A stretch of DNA of 64,000 nucleotides from Tillus elongatus (GCA_964006375.1 OZ023267.1:83020906-83084905); one strand, 5' to 3'. Shown: positions 34,860 through 46,719, counted from the stretch's first letter. Notes: generated from the sequence alone by a model not told the origin. Made by a program: numbers and translations.

Positions 34860-35775
34860 TTTCTTCTAAAAACGTCAAAGTTACGATTTGAAAGAATCTG
34901 AAACGAATATGGATCATGTAGATGAAATGTGGCAAGAAATGTTTTTACAAAACGTTAAGTTTCAGCTTCAACGGTCATTGTCCTTCATTTTACTAAAATA
35001 TTTTCAAAAAATTCATTTTAAATAGACCCTTTCTCTGATGCTTTGGCAGTAGTTTTAGAGTATATAATTTGATAGTGTGTAATTTGTGGCGAATTTTCGT
35101 AGAAAAAATTCGCTATTGAGACCGCCACTTTTGAATTTTTAAAAGATTTCTTCAAATGAGCGCAAACTAGGCTCCCTAGAACCCAAATCCGAGTTAGTTT
35201 CAGTTTTTATCTGTTTACATGTATACAGGGTGACACATTTCTAAAGCTCAACATATCCGTTCTTATACAAGATTACAAGAAAAAAATGTATATGTTAATT
35301 ATAGGGTGTCTTGAGCTGCATCTTCAGAAATTATTTTTACAATCACAGGTTGGGCAATAAATCGTTGGCGATATACATTTTCTTTTTTTCTTTTTGTTAA
35401 TCGAACACGCCTTATATTATTGCATGTTCCATCGAAATATAAGGCATGCTTATAAGAAAAAAATCGGGACGCAGGAAGTGCGGTTTGGTAGCGATTTTTC
35501 TGTAAATGCTTCAAATTTCAATAATTCAATGAACCCAAGGTTCGTTGGCTAAGACACCGGTTTTTCGGGAACATTTTAAGTTTACTTTCGAAATTTTTTT
35601 ATACATTTTCCAAAAATAGAGTTGCTTTTGTGAAATACGATACATTGTTTCTACTATATAAATTATACTGTTAACCAAATTTGATGCCTGCTTTCATTAA
35701 AAAAGGACATATTATTTGCCATTAAACACATTTTTATTAAAATTCACCGTATCGCACTTCTGTGCCCAGACTTTT
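34860..35775 (+). repeat. High-copy interspersed repeat, forward copy
   Basis: Parallel to 17,100-18,060 over most of its length (TTCAGCTTCAACGGTCATTG, CTCTGATGCTTTGGCAGTAG). The core motif is present in diverged form at about 35,465 and 35,745. No gene. Confidence 0.7.
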
Positions 35776-35954
35776 TTATTACCGAAAAATGACTGCCATT
35801 AAGAATTCGCAATGACAGCCTGAAATTAATACAATGAATAGTCAGGAGAGATGTGGCCATAAACTTATTTATTTCTAAATGACCAATCAGAACTTCCTTT
35901 TGAATAGTTTAGGAAATGTGTGATCTGCACAAAAACCAATTGAAAAAATATGTT

Positions 35955-36370
35955 TGTTTATTAGACTGATAAAGAAAAACTTCAGGTACTACAAGATAGG
36001 GCCATGAGAATTAAATTAGGTGTTAACAGATATGCTACAATTAAAGATATGTGGGACACATTGGGATTTATGAGTATTGATCAGAGACTTGTCTTGTTAA
36101 ATTTGATATTTATTTACAAGATAGCGAATAAATTGTTACCGCAATATTTGTGCAATAAAATAAAAAGTGTAAATGATGTACATAGTTATAATACAATAAA
36201 TGCTGAGAAAATTTATGTAAATAAGGCTAGGAAGCAAAGAACAGAAAATTCATTGTTTTATAGGGGCTTAAATATTTATAAAGTTACCAATAAATGTAAA
36301 GAAAAGTAGAAATTTGCAGGTAATTAGAAGAGAAATAGTTTATATTAAAGAAAATTTTTATTAGGGAAAG
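35955..36370 (+). pseudogene. LINE C-terminal fragment
   Basis: The frame reads LQVLQDRAMRIKLGVNRYA, then MWDTLGFMSIDQRLVLLNL and IYKIANKLLPQYLCNKI, and stops at 36,307. It resembles the tail of the RT ORF of Jockey/CR1-like LINEs, after the thumb. No RT palm is present. It lies inside the interval bounded by the inverted repeats at 33,688 and 40,668. Confidence 0.7.
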
Positions 36371-36772
36371 AGTATGTAAAGTATATTTTAAAATTGAAAA
36401 TAGTTTAAGGTTTGACGTAGTGATAAGAATATCTGTATAGCTTGGTTGCTAATAGATTATTATTATTAGCTGAAGGCATACAATCATATTTCACAAGTAT
36501 CTTTCAAATTGTCGATAAAAAGTGAGAGTTTCAACTCACGCAAAAGGCTTCCATATCATATCTAAATGTACAAGTCACATCACCAACAGATACTAAATTA
36601 CACATCAATTAAAGATAACGTTTATCCAACCAATAGTAATATATTTGACCAACATGATACAAAATATATACATAAAGAATGTATGGCATCTCAAAAACAA
36701 TATGCAAAGTAAACACACACATAAACTTTATTATAGAAAAGAACAGTTATATTATATATACACACACACATA

Positions 36773-37045
36773 TTATTTTAAATTTTTTTGCTTCAAATCT
36801 CTCAAAATGTGTTTGAGGGATATAACTCTCTTTTTAGACCTTTTCAGTTTCTGTGTCAGCACCCGAATTTTCTTTGTTTTCACCTCACATATTTTCTTTT
36901 CTTGAAATAGTTGTTTCTTTATTTTTTTCTTTCTTGGTGTATCATCTGGGACCTGATCTGATGTCAAAGTTTCTTGCACTGGAGTGGTTACCGAAGTAGA
37001 TGTTGAAGTAGATGGTCCAGCAGTATCTTGTGGATTCTTCTTTCG
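36773..37045 (-). CDS. THAP-domain gene, exon 3 (basic coiled-coil, stop)
   Basis: Begins after an acceptor ATCTGTTACAG (ends at 37,046) and reads open for 90 codons to TAA at 36,775-36,773. The first part is Thr/Ser/Pro-rich (QDTAGPSTSTSTSVTTP). The second is a Lys/Arg-rich coiled-coil (KKIRVLTQKLKRSKKRVISL), the kind of dimerisation segment found after THAP zinc fingers. Its phase 0 start matches the end of exon 2. The intron between the two holds a mariner-type transposon. No RNase-H-like transposase domain follows in the window. Confidence 0.65.
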   Translation of the reverse strand, partial: RKKNPQDTAGPSTSTSTSVTTPVQETLTSDQVPDDTPRKKKIKKQLFQEKKICEVKTKKIRVLTQKLKRSKKRVISLKHILRDLKQKNLK

Positions 37046-37435
37046 CTGTAACAGATGATATGGTGATGAGAGGTTATTTTATCCTCTTTGGAGTTTCTAC
37101 GATATCAACAAGGATGATGAGAACCCCAAAATTGCAATAATGTTTTCTTAATTTCGATACAGTGACATTATACATAAGGTTGCTATTTTCAAAAGGTGAA
37201 TAGGAAATAAGAGCTCGTCATCAACATGTATATTCAAATTTTTGACTACAGAATATGACTAGTTTCGACTACAGCACGATACCAACAACAATGTCTACAT
37301 ATAAAGTTTTTACGTTTTTGTAATGTGTTTTCCATTATATATAACTAACGCAGTAATTCAGACCACTTCACATTGTCGAGGGAATAATGCAAATGAGTTG
37401 CCCTGTCGCCTATCAAGCTGGATATTTGGAAAATA
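37046..37435. other. Intron sequence between exon 3 and the mariner element
   Basis: No coding signal. It includes a purine-rich plus-strand stretch near 37,100. Confidence 0.5.
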
Positions 37436-39548
37436 CAGGGTGTTTCGCGTAAGAGGCGACACAGAGCAAGGGTATGCAGACGAACCTAAAATATAGTGCT
37501 TTAATGCAACTTACCCCTATAAAAAGTTGCATCCCTGAGAAGTTATAGGCCTTCAAAGGGGGGTTTCAAAGTTCGAAAAAAATTAATATCTCAGTAATAC
37601 TTCCACTTAGAAAAGCCAAATTCTGTACACATTCTAAGTGTATCAGGAGCATTTATACATGGTAAGTAGAGTTCAATTGAAGCATCTTAAAGGGTTGAAT
37701 AGGGGCGATGCACCCTTAAAATGTGACAGACTTTTTGGCAGATTAAAAAAAACTATTATTCCATTTTATGCGGAATTTAATTTTTAAACTTTTTTACTCC
37801 TGCTATTTTTCAAAAAACGTCGTTTTCAATAAAAACCAAAAATGATCGAAAATTCAATAGTTGCCTATGAAATTATACATGAAACTTGACAAGCACGTGA
37901 AACTTGACAACTAGCAAAAAATGTGAATAAGAATAATTAATTAGGAAAACAAAGAAGTTAAACAGGAGAGATAAAAGATTTGCTACTGATACGTTATAGA
38001 AATTGTTAAAAATTATCACAGTTTTCTCTCAAGAATAAATTTATTCTTCATTGAAAATTGATGTCTACTCTTTTCAATAACTGCTCATTATTTCATGTAA
38101 AGTTACATTTGTTCGTAATAAGATTCCACAGTTCTTCTCAGAACGCAACTGGTGAAGATTAGACTATTCCTTTAGCGTTCCCCAAACAATATAGACACAT
38201 TTGTTGAGGTCTGGTGATCGCGTGGGGCAAACTTGTGGGCATTTATGGCCTCGTCCAATACATTTATTTTAATACTGGTAGTTTCAAAATCGGCTGACAA
38301 TATTACTACAATGAGGCGGTGCTCCATCAGGCATAAACCAATATTCCAGTCTGAGTTGTAGCGGCAAGTAAATCTGTAAGAGTGTTTTGGAGAAATTCCA
38401 AATAACTTTCGCCATTTAGTTGATTCGATAAAATAGCTGGACCAATTAGATACCGATCAATAATACCGATCCAGTCATTTATTCCAAACTCGTGTTGGAA
38501 ATGTCGACGAATTACAGCATGAAGGTTCACGTTAGAATACTCATGATAGTTAAGTAAATTTGTAATAGCTATGTGGGTAAAACAAGCCTCATCAGCAAAA
38601 TTTTTTTTTCTGAAAATTAATGTCTTGACATAAAACAAACTGACATTAAGTAACTCGCTTAACCAAATATTCCAGTAAAAATTCTTCCAATTTTTGTAGT
38701 AGATTACGCCCGAGAACTTGGTGTACAGAAGTTTGCGATATACCAGTTTGTCGAGATACATTTCTAATACAAATATGTCGTTCATCTGAAATTGTGTTCA
38801 AAATAAGTGCTTCGCCTTGTGCCCTGATTGCAATAGCACGTTTTCGAGTGCTACTGTTAAACTTGCCTGTTTCTCGAGCTCGTCTTTCAACATTGGAAAA
38901 TGTTTCTCCATGGGACACGCGATTAGGAAATCTTCTTTGATATTCTTTAAGACAATTTCTGCTGTTTTCTCCACAGAAACACTAATAGCATGTCAACTTG
39001 TTCACTAAATGAAAACTTTCCGGCCATTTTCAAAACAATTAGCAAACAGTTGCTAAATTAAATACCTCTAATTGCCAAGTTGAATAATTTCATAGGCAAC
39101 TATTGAATTTTGGACGATTTTAAGTAACATTGATAAAATATGTGTCTTTAGTTATTAGGGTTTTTCTTGAAAACGGCATTTTTTGAAAAATAGTAAGACT
39201 AAAAAGTTTTAAAATTAAATTCTCCATAAAATGGAATCATTTTTTAAATCCACAGACACGTTAACAAATTCTGTCACATTTTAAGGTTACATCACTCCTA
39301 TTCAACCATTTAAAATACTTCAACTGAACTAGTTTAATGTTCTTGATACACTCACAATGTGTACTAAATTTGGTTTTTCTTATTTGATGTATTACTGAGA
39401 TATTCAATTTTTTCGAAATTTGAAACCCCACTTTGAAAGCCTATAACTTCTCTATAACTTAGTATATGGGTAAGTTGTGTTAAATCCCCATATTTTAGGT
39501 TCCCCTACATGCCCCTGTTCTGTGTCAGTTCTTATGCGAAACACGTTG
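37436..39548 (-). mobile_element. Tc1/mariner-superfamily transposon with long inverted repeats
   Basis: Terminal inverted repeats of about 440-460 bases (37,436-37,874 and 39,087-39,548) start CAGGGTGTTTCGCGTAAGA on the left and a diverged equivalent on the right. TA dinucleotides at 37,434-37,435 and 39,549-39,550 are the expected target duplication. A decayed transposase gene lies between them on the minus strand. The repeats are unusually long for the superfamily. Confidence 0.88.
38130..39027 (-). pseudogene. Mariner-type transposase, decayed
   Basis: Starts at ATG 39,027 with GKFSFSEQVDMLLVF; a frameshift follows within 25 codons. The helix-turn-helix region reads VERRARETGKFN and ISQTSVHQVLGRNL. 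The catalytic domain keeps FADEACFTHIAITN (first Asp), a MPDGAPPHCSNI segment (second Asp, near 38,310) and RSPDLN (third position, near 38,210), spread over several frames. The enzyme would cut and paste the element at TA sites, but the shifts and stops make it inactive. It sits in an intron of the THAP gene on the same strand. Confidence 0.85.
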
Positions 39549-39648
39549 TATAGTACGAAGCTAATGAGCAAGATATTTGTGACAAGCACTTCTTTCTATT
39601 ATAATGAGATCACGAAACACATTAAACAAACTTTAAAATATATGTTAC

Positions 39649-39864
39649 CTTCTTCGGTCTGACTGGCTGTAAATATTGTGGCAGTTCTGGAAATATTGTA
39701 GGTACTGCTTCATCTAGTAAACGCATTTGTCCACTAATATGGTAAAACTGGTCCACTGTAAAATGTTTTGAACACAGTCTACTGTTTTCTGAAGGTTCCA
39801 ATCTTCTGTAAGTTTCATGTTGCGAAGCCAAACATCAAGCCTTTGCGGATCCTTGAGAGGAAAT
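39649..39864 (-). CDS. THAP-domain gene, exon 2
   Basis: Bounded by an acceptor TGATTTCAG before 39,864 and a donor AAG|GTAACA at 39,649. It carries the second half of a THAP zinc finger: FPLKDPQRLDVWLRNM, then ENSRLCSKHFTVDQFY with the Cys and His ligands, and AVPTIFP at the end. The two parts are in different frames: one base seems missing between the DVWL part and ENSRLC (near 39,815), and exon 1 joins with a one-base phase mismatch. Either this is a pseudogene or there are sequence errors. The exon end is phase 0, agreeing with exon 3. Confidence 0.7.
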
Positions 39865-40458
39865 CTGAAATCATGAAAATTGAATAGAATAACATATATG
39901 TCTTTGATAATGATTGAGAAACTAGAACTAGGTCAGAAGTTTTCATATCTGGGAAATTAGTTATGAGATAAAAGTTCTCTTCTATGGTGAACATGTACTT
40001 TGGAGCTCAGATAATGAAAATGTTGATAAATATCATAAAAGAATAAGTTCTTTGATGTGTACATACATTTTATTCCAATGAATATAGCTACATTCAACTT
40101 TCGGGAAATCAAGTAAAAATCCAAAAGTAATAAGTATTACAGATTTCTTTGCTCATTTTCGTAATTCAATCTCAACATGCCAGTGCATGCCTGCATGGAC
40201 ATTTTCAGGATAATTGCACAGCCCCAGAGAAATGTGTGATGCACGCCATTGGTAAAACAATCACCTGTTCAACACATTCCGATGTAAAAAATGGTAACCA
40301 TGAATGAAAATATCGAGGAAATTGGTGATAAATAGTAAAATTCCTTGATATATACTTATTGCAACTTTATACTGAGAACCCACAGTCATTAGTTACCTCG
40401 ATCGAGAAATATGCTGTAAATAATGCAAAGAGTCCCAAGTGGCAATTAATTAACTTAC
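39865..40458 (-). other. THAP gene intron 1, no other feature
   Basis: Starts with GTAAGT at 40,458 and ends in CAG at 39,865. About 594 bases, AT-rich, no coding signal. Confidence 0.6.
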
Positions 40459-40528
40459 CTGTGAAGTGAAATTCCGGATCTTCCTTGTTACTTCGATTCT
40501 TACAACCATAAGCCGCACACACAACCAT
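40459..40528 (-). CDS. THAP-domain gene, exon 1
   Basis: ATG at 40,528-40,526 begins MVVCAAYGCKNRSNKEDPEF, the first half of a THAP (C2CH) zinc-binding, DNA-binding domain: two cysteines four residues apart near the N-terminus, followed by FHF. The exon ends at a consensus donor CAG|GTAAGT. THAP proteins bind DNA in the nucleus and include the P-element transposase and domesticated host factors. It lies 140 bases inside the right inverted repeat at 40,668, consistent with the gene belonging to a mobile element. Confidence 0.75.
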
Positions 40529-40667
40529 TTTAGTTTGATTTAAATATTGGAAGGTTTCATTCAGGTTTCACTCAAAAAACACAAATCATTGAAAACTGTT
40601 TATATCCCATAAAATGGCCGACGTTAAATTTTGCGTAACACTTTTATATCCACTACATAAATGAACA

Positions 40668-40695
40668 TTACTCGTCTACTCTCTATACGTCATTG
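40668..40695 (-). repeat. Right inverted repeat of the THAP interval
   Basis: Reverse complement of 33,688-33,715 with three mismatches. A further palindrome ACGTCATTG...CAATGACGT spans 40,688-40,713 just outside. Confidence 0.6.
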
Positions 40696-40966
40696 ATCAG
40701 TACCAATGACGTTCAATTATGTCATTGGTCAGTACAGTAACCATAACCAATAACAATAACCAGTAACAGTTGTTAACAGTTCTCTGAGTTGTGTTTGGTT
40801 TGTGCGTTTACATCGTTCCAGTATTATTCTCGTTTACTTTACATACAATAACTACATATTGCATGTGAACGAAGTAGCAATATTGAATTGAATATTCGCA
40901 CTACTTAACCCTTTCATTACATGTGATGGTTTTGGTAAAGTTTTAAAGTGTTCTAAATATTTTCAG

Positions 40967-41105
40967 AATGGCCTATATGTTGGACGTTAAGACATTACCT
41001 GCCCAAGGTGGTTCTTTTGTTTTAGATGAAGTTCAGCTGCGAACAGGTATAGCTTACCAAAAAAGGAATGCAATAAGTAATAGTGGTTTTTACCACAAGT
41101 TCACT
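40967..41105 (+). CDS. Possible first coding exon of an unidentified gene
   Basis: After TATTTTCAG (40,966) an ATG at 40,968 opens 46 codons (MAYMLDVKTLPAQGGSF ... SGFYHKFT) that end exactly before a consensus donor GTAAGT at 41,106, in phase 0. The coding stretch is free of low complexity. I do not recognise it. The next exon was not found in the following 1.1 kb. It is divergent from the THAP gene, 440 bases away, so the interval could act as a shared promoter region. It could instead be part of another mobile element. Confidence 0.45.
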
Positions 41106-42239
41106 GTAAGTATTTTATGTTTTTTTTTTAGCTTAGGGTAAGTGCATATGGAGGCTGAGTGGGTCTGACTTATACTTTATTTTATTGTTTTGAAATCAAA
41201 GATAAGATTGGGCAAAGGGTAATGTTAAAGAGGTTGATATGACACGAATGCGCACATATTTGCGTGTTCCGAAGTGCTGAAGCACCCTTCCATTGTTTGC
41301 CTTTTACTCATTTTTAAAGTATCACTGGCTTGGTAGTTTGTGTATATATTGCTGGTTATTTACCTTTTTATTAGTATTATATCATTATTTGTTGCTATCC
41401 TTTGTAAGTTTGGTGACAAGAAAACATTAAATCACCTAACTGTACAGAGCTCACCACAAAAATGAAATGACTCTTAAGTGCATTATACATGTCTTTACAA
41501 CCCCATAAAGAAATATACTTCCTGACCTTAAAGTATGTTTATTTACCAGGTGGTATCCTGATATATCATGAGAAAATGTGTACATCATTGCCATATTTAC
41601 CTTCTCAATGCAACCGCCCATTGGCGAACCCTTGCTTTCTCACTACAAATCGCCCATTTCCTTACCTAACCTGACCTGATCAGTGAGGTATTGTCTCCCA
41701 CAGATTACCCATTCGGTTATTTAAAAATCCCGCTGAAAGGAAACCAATGGGCAACAATGTGAAACTTCTCGCATGTTATATGTAAACTTTATGTATGTCA
41801 AAGTTCTAAAGACATTACTTCTTTATTCAATACTAAAACCTACCTAGTAAAAGTGTCGAATCCTACATATAAGCAGGGTTGGTATGTTTAAAAACATTTG
41901 TTTAACGGTTTGTTTTAAATAACTGTTTTTTGATTACTGAAAGGAGGTCTCAATTACGCATGAGTTTGTGAGTTTTCTAAGAATAGTAATTTTTTAATAA
42001 ATAACTTTCTTTTCAATAAATTGCTTTAATTTTATTTAAAAAATATGATAAATATAGCAGTAAATTAACACAAGAAGGAAGGAGCAAGGAATTTTATTTG
42101 AGTTTGAGCATTATTGATAGTAACTTAAATAAAATAAATTGAAAGACTTAATACTATAATTGTGTATTAACAAACAAGACCAATATCTTTATGTATGTGT
42201 AACATACAACATTTTAGCGAATTTTTATTTAAAAAAATC
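41106..42239. other. No gene seen
   Basis: AT-rich and unassigned. TTACCTAACCTGACCTGATC at 41,661 resembles the short run near 16,810. Confidence 0.5.
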
Positions 42240-42464
<225 letters not shown>

Positions 42465-44282
42465 CCCACTGAGCAAGGTAATATTGCATTAACATTGCAT
42501 AATCTTTACCAAAGCAAGTGTAAGTTTGATAGATAACTTGCAGAAAGCCTCCTGCAAGTTTGTTACAAATGGCAAATCTTCCCCCCAGTGACTTTACAAA
42601 TGCAAGTATTTCTTTTGTAACCTTATTGCAAGTTTACTGTAGTGAGTTATTACAAACTTTCTTTATACTTACACATGTTACCTTACAGCAAGCTTCAATT
42701 TTAAAATGGCCTAGCAAAGTTGTAAAATTTAAACTTACATTTGCAACTTATCTGCAATTGTATATATTATATATACAGTGCGAGTTTGTAACTTGGGATA
42801 ATTCCAATTAATCTATTTCAGCTTTTTTTCAAAAATGCTCGGAGTCTGATAATATTCTCAGTTACAATCTTTTCAAAAATGTATTATACAATTTGTGTCA
42901 AATGTCATTGATAATTTTTGTAAATGACAAACTTAGCTTTTTGTTGACTATTTTTAAAGTACACATCAAGCAATACAAAACCACCAAATTTCTAATTTTT
43001 ATTATAAATCTTGAGTTGAAAGCAAGAAAAAAAATTGTGTAGTTATCAATGAATAAAAATTTTAAATCTGCTGGTTTCCTACAACTTCACATGTAAGAAC
43101 TTTAAAAATACTCAACAAAAACCTAGGGTTGATTTAAAGAAATTATCGATGAAGTCATTTATCAAATATGGTACATACTGTATAGATTTTTTAAAAGACT
43201 GCAACTTGAAATACTAACCAGTGTGTCCAAGCATTTTTGAAAAAAAAAAGAAACTGTATTTGATTAACTGAATTTATTTCAAGTTATAAACTAATACTGA
43301 ATATAGGTATAGGTGTATTTATACATAATATATATTTCTTGTAAAACTGTAAAAAACGACTTAAGACAATGTTAATTAGAATAAAATCTTTATTACATAA
43401 AAAAAATTAAAGATTTACAACACATTTCATTTCTGCTGATAGATAGATATATACACTTTATTGACCATCAAATGTACATGGTAAGTCACTGTCTTTATAA
43501 GTACCGACTATAGTTACTAGATAGAAATAGTTAAGACATATAGCGAGTGTCCATGTTTAGCCTAAAATGCAGTTCTAGTCAAAACTCAGCAACAAAATAG
43601 ATAACTTGAACTCGTGATATCATTATTAATTGACCGATTTCAAAAATTCTTTTTTCTAAATGAATACCAATTAATTGTTTTTGATATTGTTTTACTAAAT
43701 AACTCTTAGTCGTCTACGAAAACATGTGCAACACCAATAACAAAAAACGAAGTAGCATTACTTATTTTGAGAGGCAAGAATTTTTTTAGCTTCTAAAATA
43801 TGTGGTAACATATGTGACAAAATAAAGTCAACATATTAAATACTATTGTGAAAAAAGAAATACCTAAAATGGTGGGCTCAATTCGATTTTAGAGAAAATT
43901 TAATTAAGCAAACGTAAGAATAAATGGATAAATCAAGCACAGGGAAATGAATACAACTTCAATGCGAAAATAGCTTAAATATGTCTCTGAAAGTGTTCAC
44001 GCGTATGTCTTATCTATCCCTATCGACTAAGTATAGTACCGTCAATGTCTGTGTACATTCAGAAACATTGAGTTAAAGTAAAGCAAAATTATGATTACAA
44101 TGAATTACGTATATATAAGAAAAGTCTGTGGCTAGTAGAACTTGCCTTCCAAAGCTTTTGCCTAACGCACTCACACACACACTACAAAGAATTAATACAA
44201 GTAGCATGTAACTATACCCATTAGTTTAGAGCACCAATAAATTCGTTCTCCTTGGTTTTTGTTTTATAACATCCACTAGTGC

Positions 44283-44760
44283 CTACTGTGATCTTGTTAG
44301 TGGGAGCATCTTAATAACATTAGGTAGAAAACTGAGGAATTTGATTCCCAAGTAATCAAACATCTGCTTTGTTTTCTCCTTTTTGTGGAACTGTATTTTT
44401 AATTCATGCCTGCACCTGGTATTGATGTTGCAAGCTTCATCATTCACTGGATATTTTGAATACATATACTGAAGAGGAATATAGCTGGAAGGGTACCTAA
44501 GCATCCCATTGGCCTCGAACACATCAGGGCAGCTTTTTTTTGGACCTATGGACACAATGTCCTTATTGCTCTTTTTTGCATGATAAACACATGTTCCGCT
44601 GCTGACGAGTTAACCCATATGAATGTTCCATACGATAGGATACTGCGACAAGCTGCAAAATAAGCAATCCTGGCAACTTGATGGGCACTGTACTGTTGCT
44701 TATGATGTCGATTGCTCTGGATAAGCCTCATTCTTCCATAGGTCAATCATATGTAACGTT
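44283..44760 (-). pseudogene. LINE C-terminal fragment
   Basis: Reads HQVARIAYFAACRSILSYG, then FIMQKRAIRTL, and after a frame change SCPDVFEANGMLRYPSSYI and FDYLGIKFLSFLPN. This is the region after the RT palm in Jockey/CR1-like LINEs. It is broken and incomplete and lies within the inverted-repeat element 42,465-45,565. Confidence 0.7.
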
Positions 44761-45197
44761 TTAAAATGAATTGGTCTGACCAGGTAAGACATCTCCAGGC
44801 TGCTTCTAAGGACATAACAAAATTCGTATTTAGCAATTAGGTTTTCTTTTTCGTAAGTATATTTCATAAAAAGAAACAAAAATATAAATGCAGCCATTTA
44901 AAAATAATTCACCAATAGCGATATACCAAAATTTAATTATGCTACAGAAGTGACTAATTTTATTCAATTCACTCATGTATTTAGTATATAGCTGTTTTAG
45001 GGATTCGTACCTGACATTTTGTCGATATACTCCATGTTTCATTACCTACACTCCAGACAACGAATTACTTAATTACCCAAAATTCAAACAAATCAGGCTG
45101 CAATAAAATTGTTCAATCTTTAAAACTTCCAGAAAAATAAATAGACATAGATCAAATAACAGCTTATGATATCATAAATATAAACAACAATCCGCCA

Positions 45198-45281
45198 TTA
45201 ATCATTATTGCCGGGCGCCGGGTGCATTATCAGAGTCAGTTCGCTGTTGGCGTTGGTGTTGCTATTGGATGACGATGACAT
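45198..45281 (-). other. Possible terminal exon, 27 codons
   Basis: After an acceptor-like CTCTGTTTAG (near 45,305) the frame with ATG 45,281 reads MSSSSNSNTNANSELTLIM and ends at TAA 45,198. Its composition is unlike the surrounding AT-rich sequence. It lies within the inverted-repeat element 42,465-45,565. Weak evidence. Confidence 0.25.
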
Positions 45282-45565
45282 ATGATCGAACATACACGAA
45301 CACCTAAACAGAGGGAATTTAAATAAATGCATACAAATTAAAACAAACTTTCAGAAACATTACAATAACTTTACGTGAGCTTACAAATGGAGAAAAACAA
45401 GCCGGCAAAGAAGATATTACATTTGAAAGTTATGTTAAAGTTTCATTTGTAAGTTTGCATTGGTTTTTTGGCTGCAAACATTTAAAAATGTTGCAAACTT
45501 AACTTGCTTAATGGTAAATTATCTAACGTTGCGGTAAGCATTTGTAAGTTACCATGCTTAGTGGG

Positions 45566-46000
45566 CTAATTTTGATAAAACTCGGCAAGGATCTTTCTTT
45601 TATTAATGGCTTGGATGAGTTTGTTAGCCAGCCCTATCGGACCAGTTTTTCTAAAACAAAAAATAATAATTTTTCCGAAGAAGAAGTTTATATCAAAAAA
45701 AAACCAGCTATTTTGATGAAATTGGTTGGTATGCTGCCCTACTCAACTAGGTTTATAGAAAAGTGAGTTATGTAAATTTGAAGCATTTAATGAAAATTCG
45801 GTACTATAACGTACTTGCTGCGTCCCGAATTTAAAAAAAATAATTACCATTACCAATAACTTAACCAAGGCAAAATGAGGGTTTTAACTTAACAATAGTA
45901 CATAACTTATTTAAAATTTATATAATAAAAATGTTCGGGACACAGCAAGTGCTTTATGGTAGTGAATTTTCATAAGAATAATATATTATAGTGATTTAGC
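45566..46000 (+). repeat. Interspersed module, right part, with core motif pair
   Basis: Continues the module interrupted at 42,464. It holds GTACTTGCTGCGTCCCGAAT (45,810) and the inverse CACAGCAAGTGCTTTATGGT (45,942). Confidence 0.7.
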
Positions 46001-46325
46001 CTTATATTAAAAGTTATAAAACATTACTTTATTTACTTAGGAACAGTAAAAAATAAGGTAAAGAAAGGCAAGCAAAACATGATCTCTATTATAAATATTT
46101 ATACAGTAATTTGGATACAAAACTCAAACAAAGAAATTGATAAACAGGAAATATACTCAACAAAAAATACACTAGAAAGCTGAACATAAAAACCTTCTTG
46201 TGGTTCATGCATTGAGGGTGATTGTATGCATGAAGAAGAAGGCGAAGAAGAACCCCCAGGTCGAAGAGGGTTGCTGCCCCCTCATCCAAAAACACGGGGG
46301 GTTCTCCTTCCCCTTGTGCATGCAT

Positions 46326-46384
46326 ACAACAAAATTCGTATTTAGCAATTAGGTTTTCTTTTTCGTTAAGTATATTTCATAAAA
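46326..46384 (+). repeat. Direct repeat of 44,817-44,873
   Basis: AAAATTCGTATTTAGCAATT and GTATATTTCATAAAAAG occur in both places with one extra T here. Nearly identical over about 57 bases. Confidence 0.85.
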
Positions 46385-46719
46385 AGCATAAAACAAGAGA
46401 GTAAGTCTTCTTCTTTATTTTACCATTGTTGCTTGGTAAACTTACTAGCGCATATACCCAACTTCAAACGTGATTTCTTTTTATTCTTAGTTTTTGTTTG
46501 TTTTAAAACATGTTTTCTATTCCAAAAAACGCGTGTAAAACCGAAAAACCGGTTTCAAATTTAAAAAAAACAAACAATTTGTTTTGTTTAAAATTTAAAA
46601 AAAACATGTTTTTTGCAAACCCTGCATATAAGTACACTTGGAGAACCCAAATCACCACAACACATATTTTTAAAGGCCTATTCACTAACAAGGTTAGCGT
46701 CATCAGAGGATGAAAAACT

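Larger units (their letters stand above)
42465..45565. mobile_element. Inverted-repeat element with TTGCAAGTTT-type subterminal motifs
   Basis: The ends CCCACTGAGCAAGGTAA (42,465) and its inverted form ...CCATGCTTAGTGGG (ends 45,565) match with two differences. Both ends are lined with ATTTGTAAGTTTGCA-type motifs in both orientations. It interrupts the interspersed module with CT on both sides (42,463-42,464 and 45,566-45,567), a likely two-base target duplication. It is 3.1 kb. No transposase was recognised; the interior has a LINE fragment. Confidence 0.6.

Noticed and set aside
44830..45042. A 70-codon minus-strand frame upstream of the LINE fragment
   Set aside because: No similarity to LINE RT could be recognised and composition is ordinary AT-rich.
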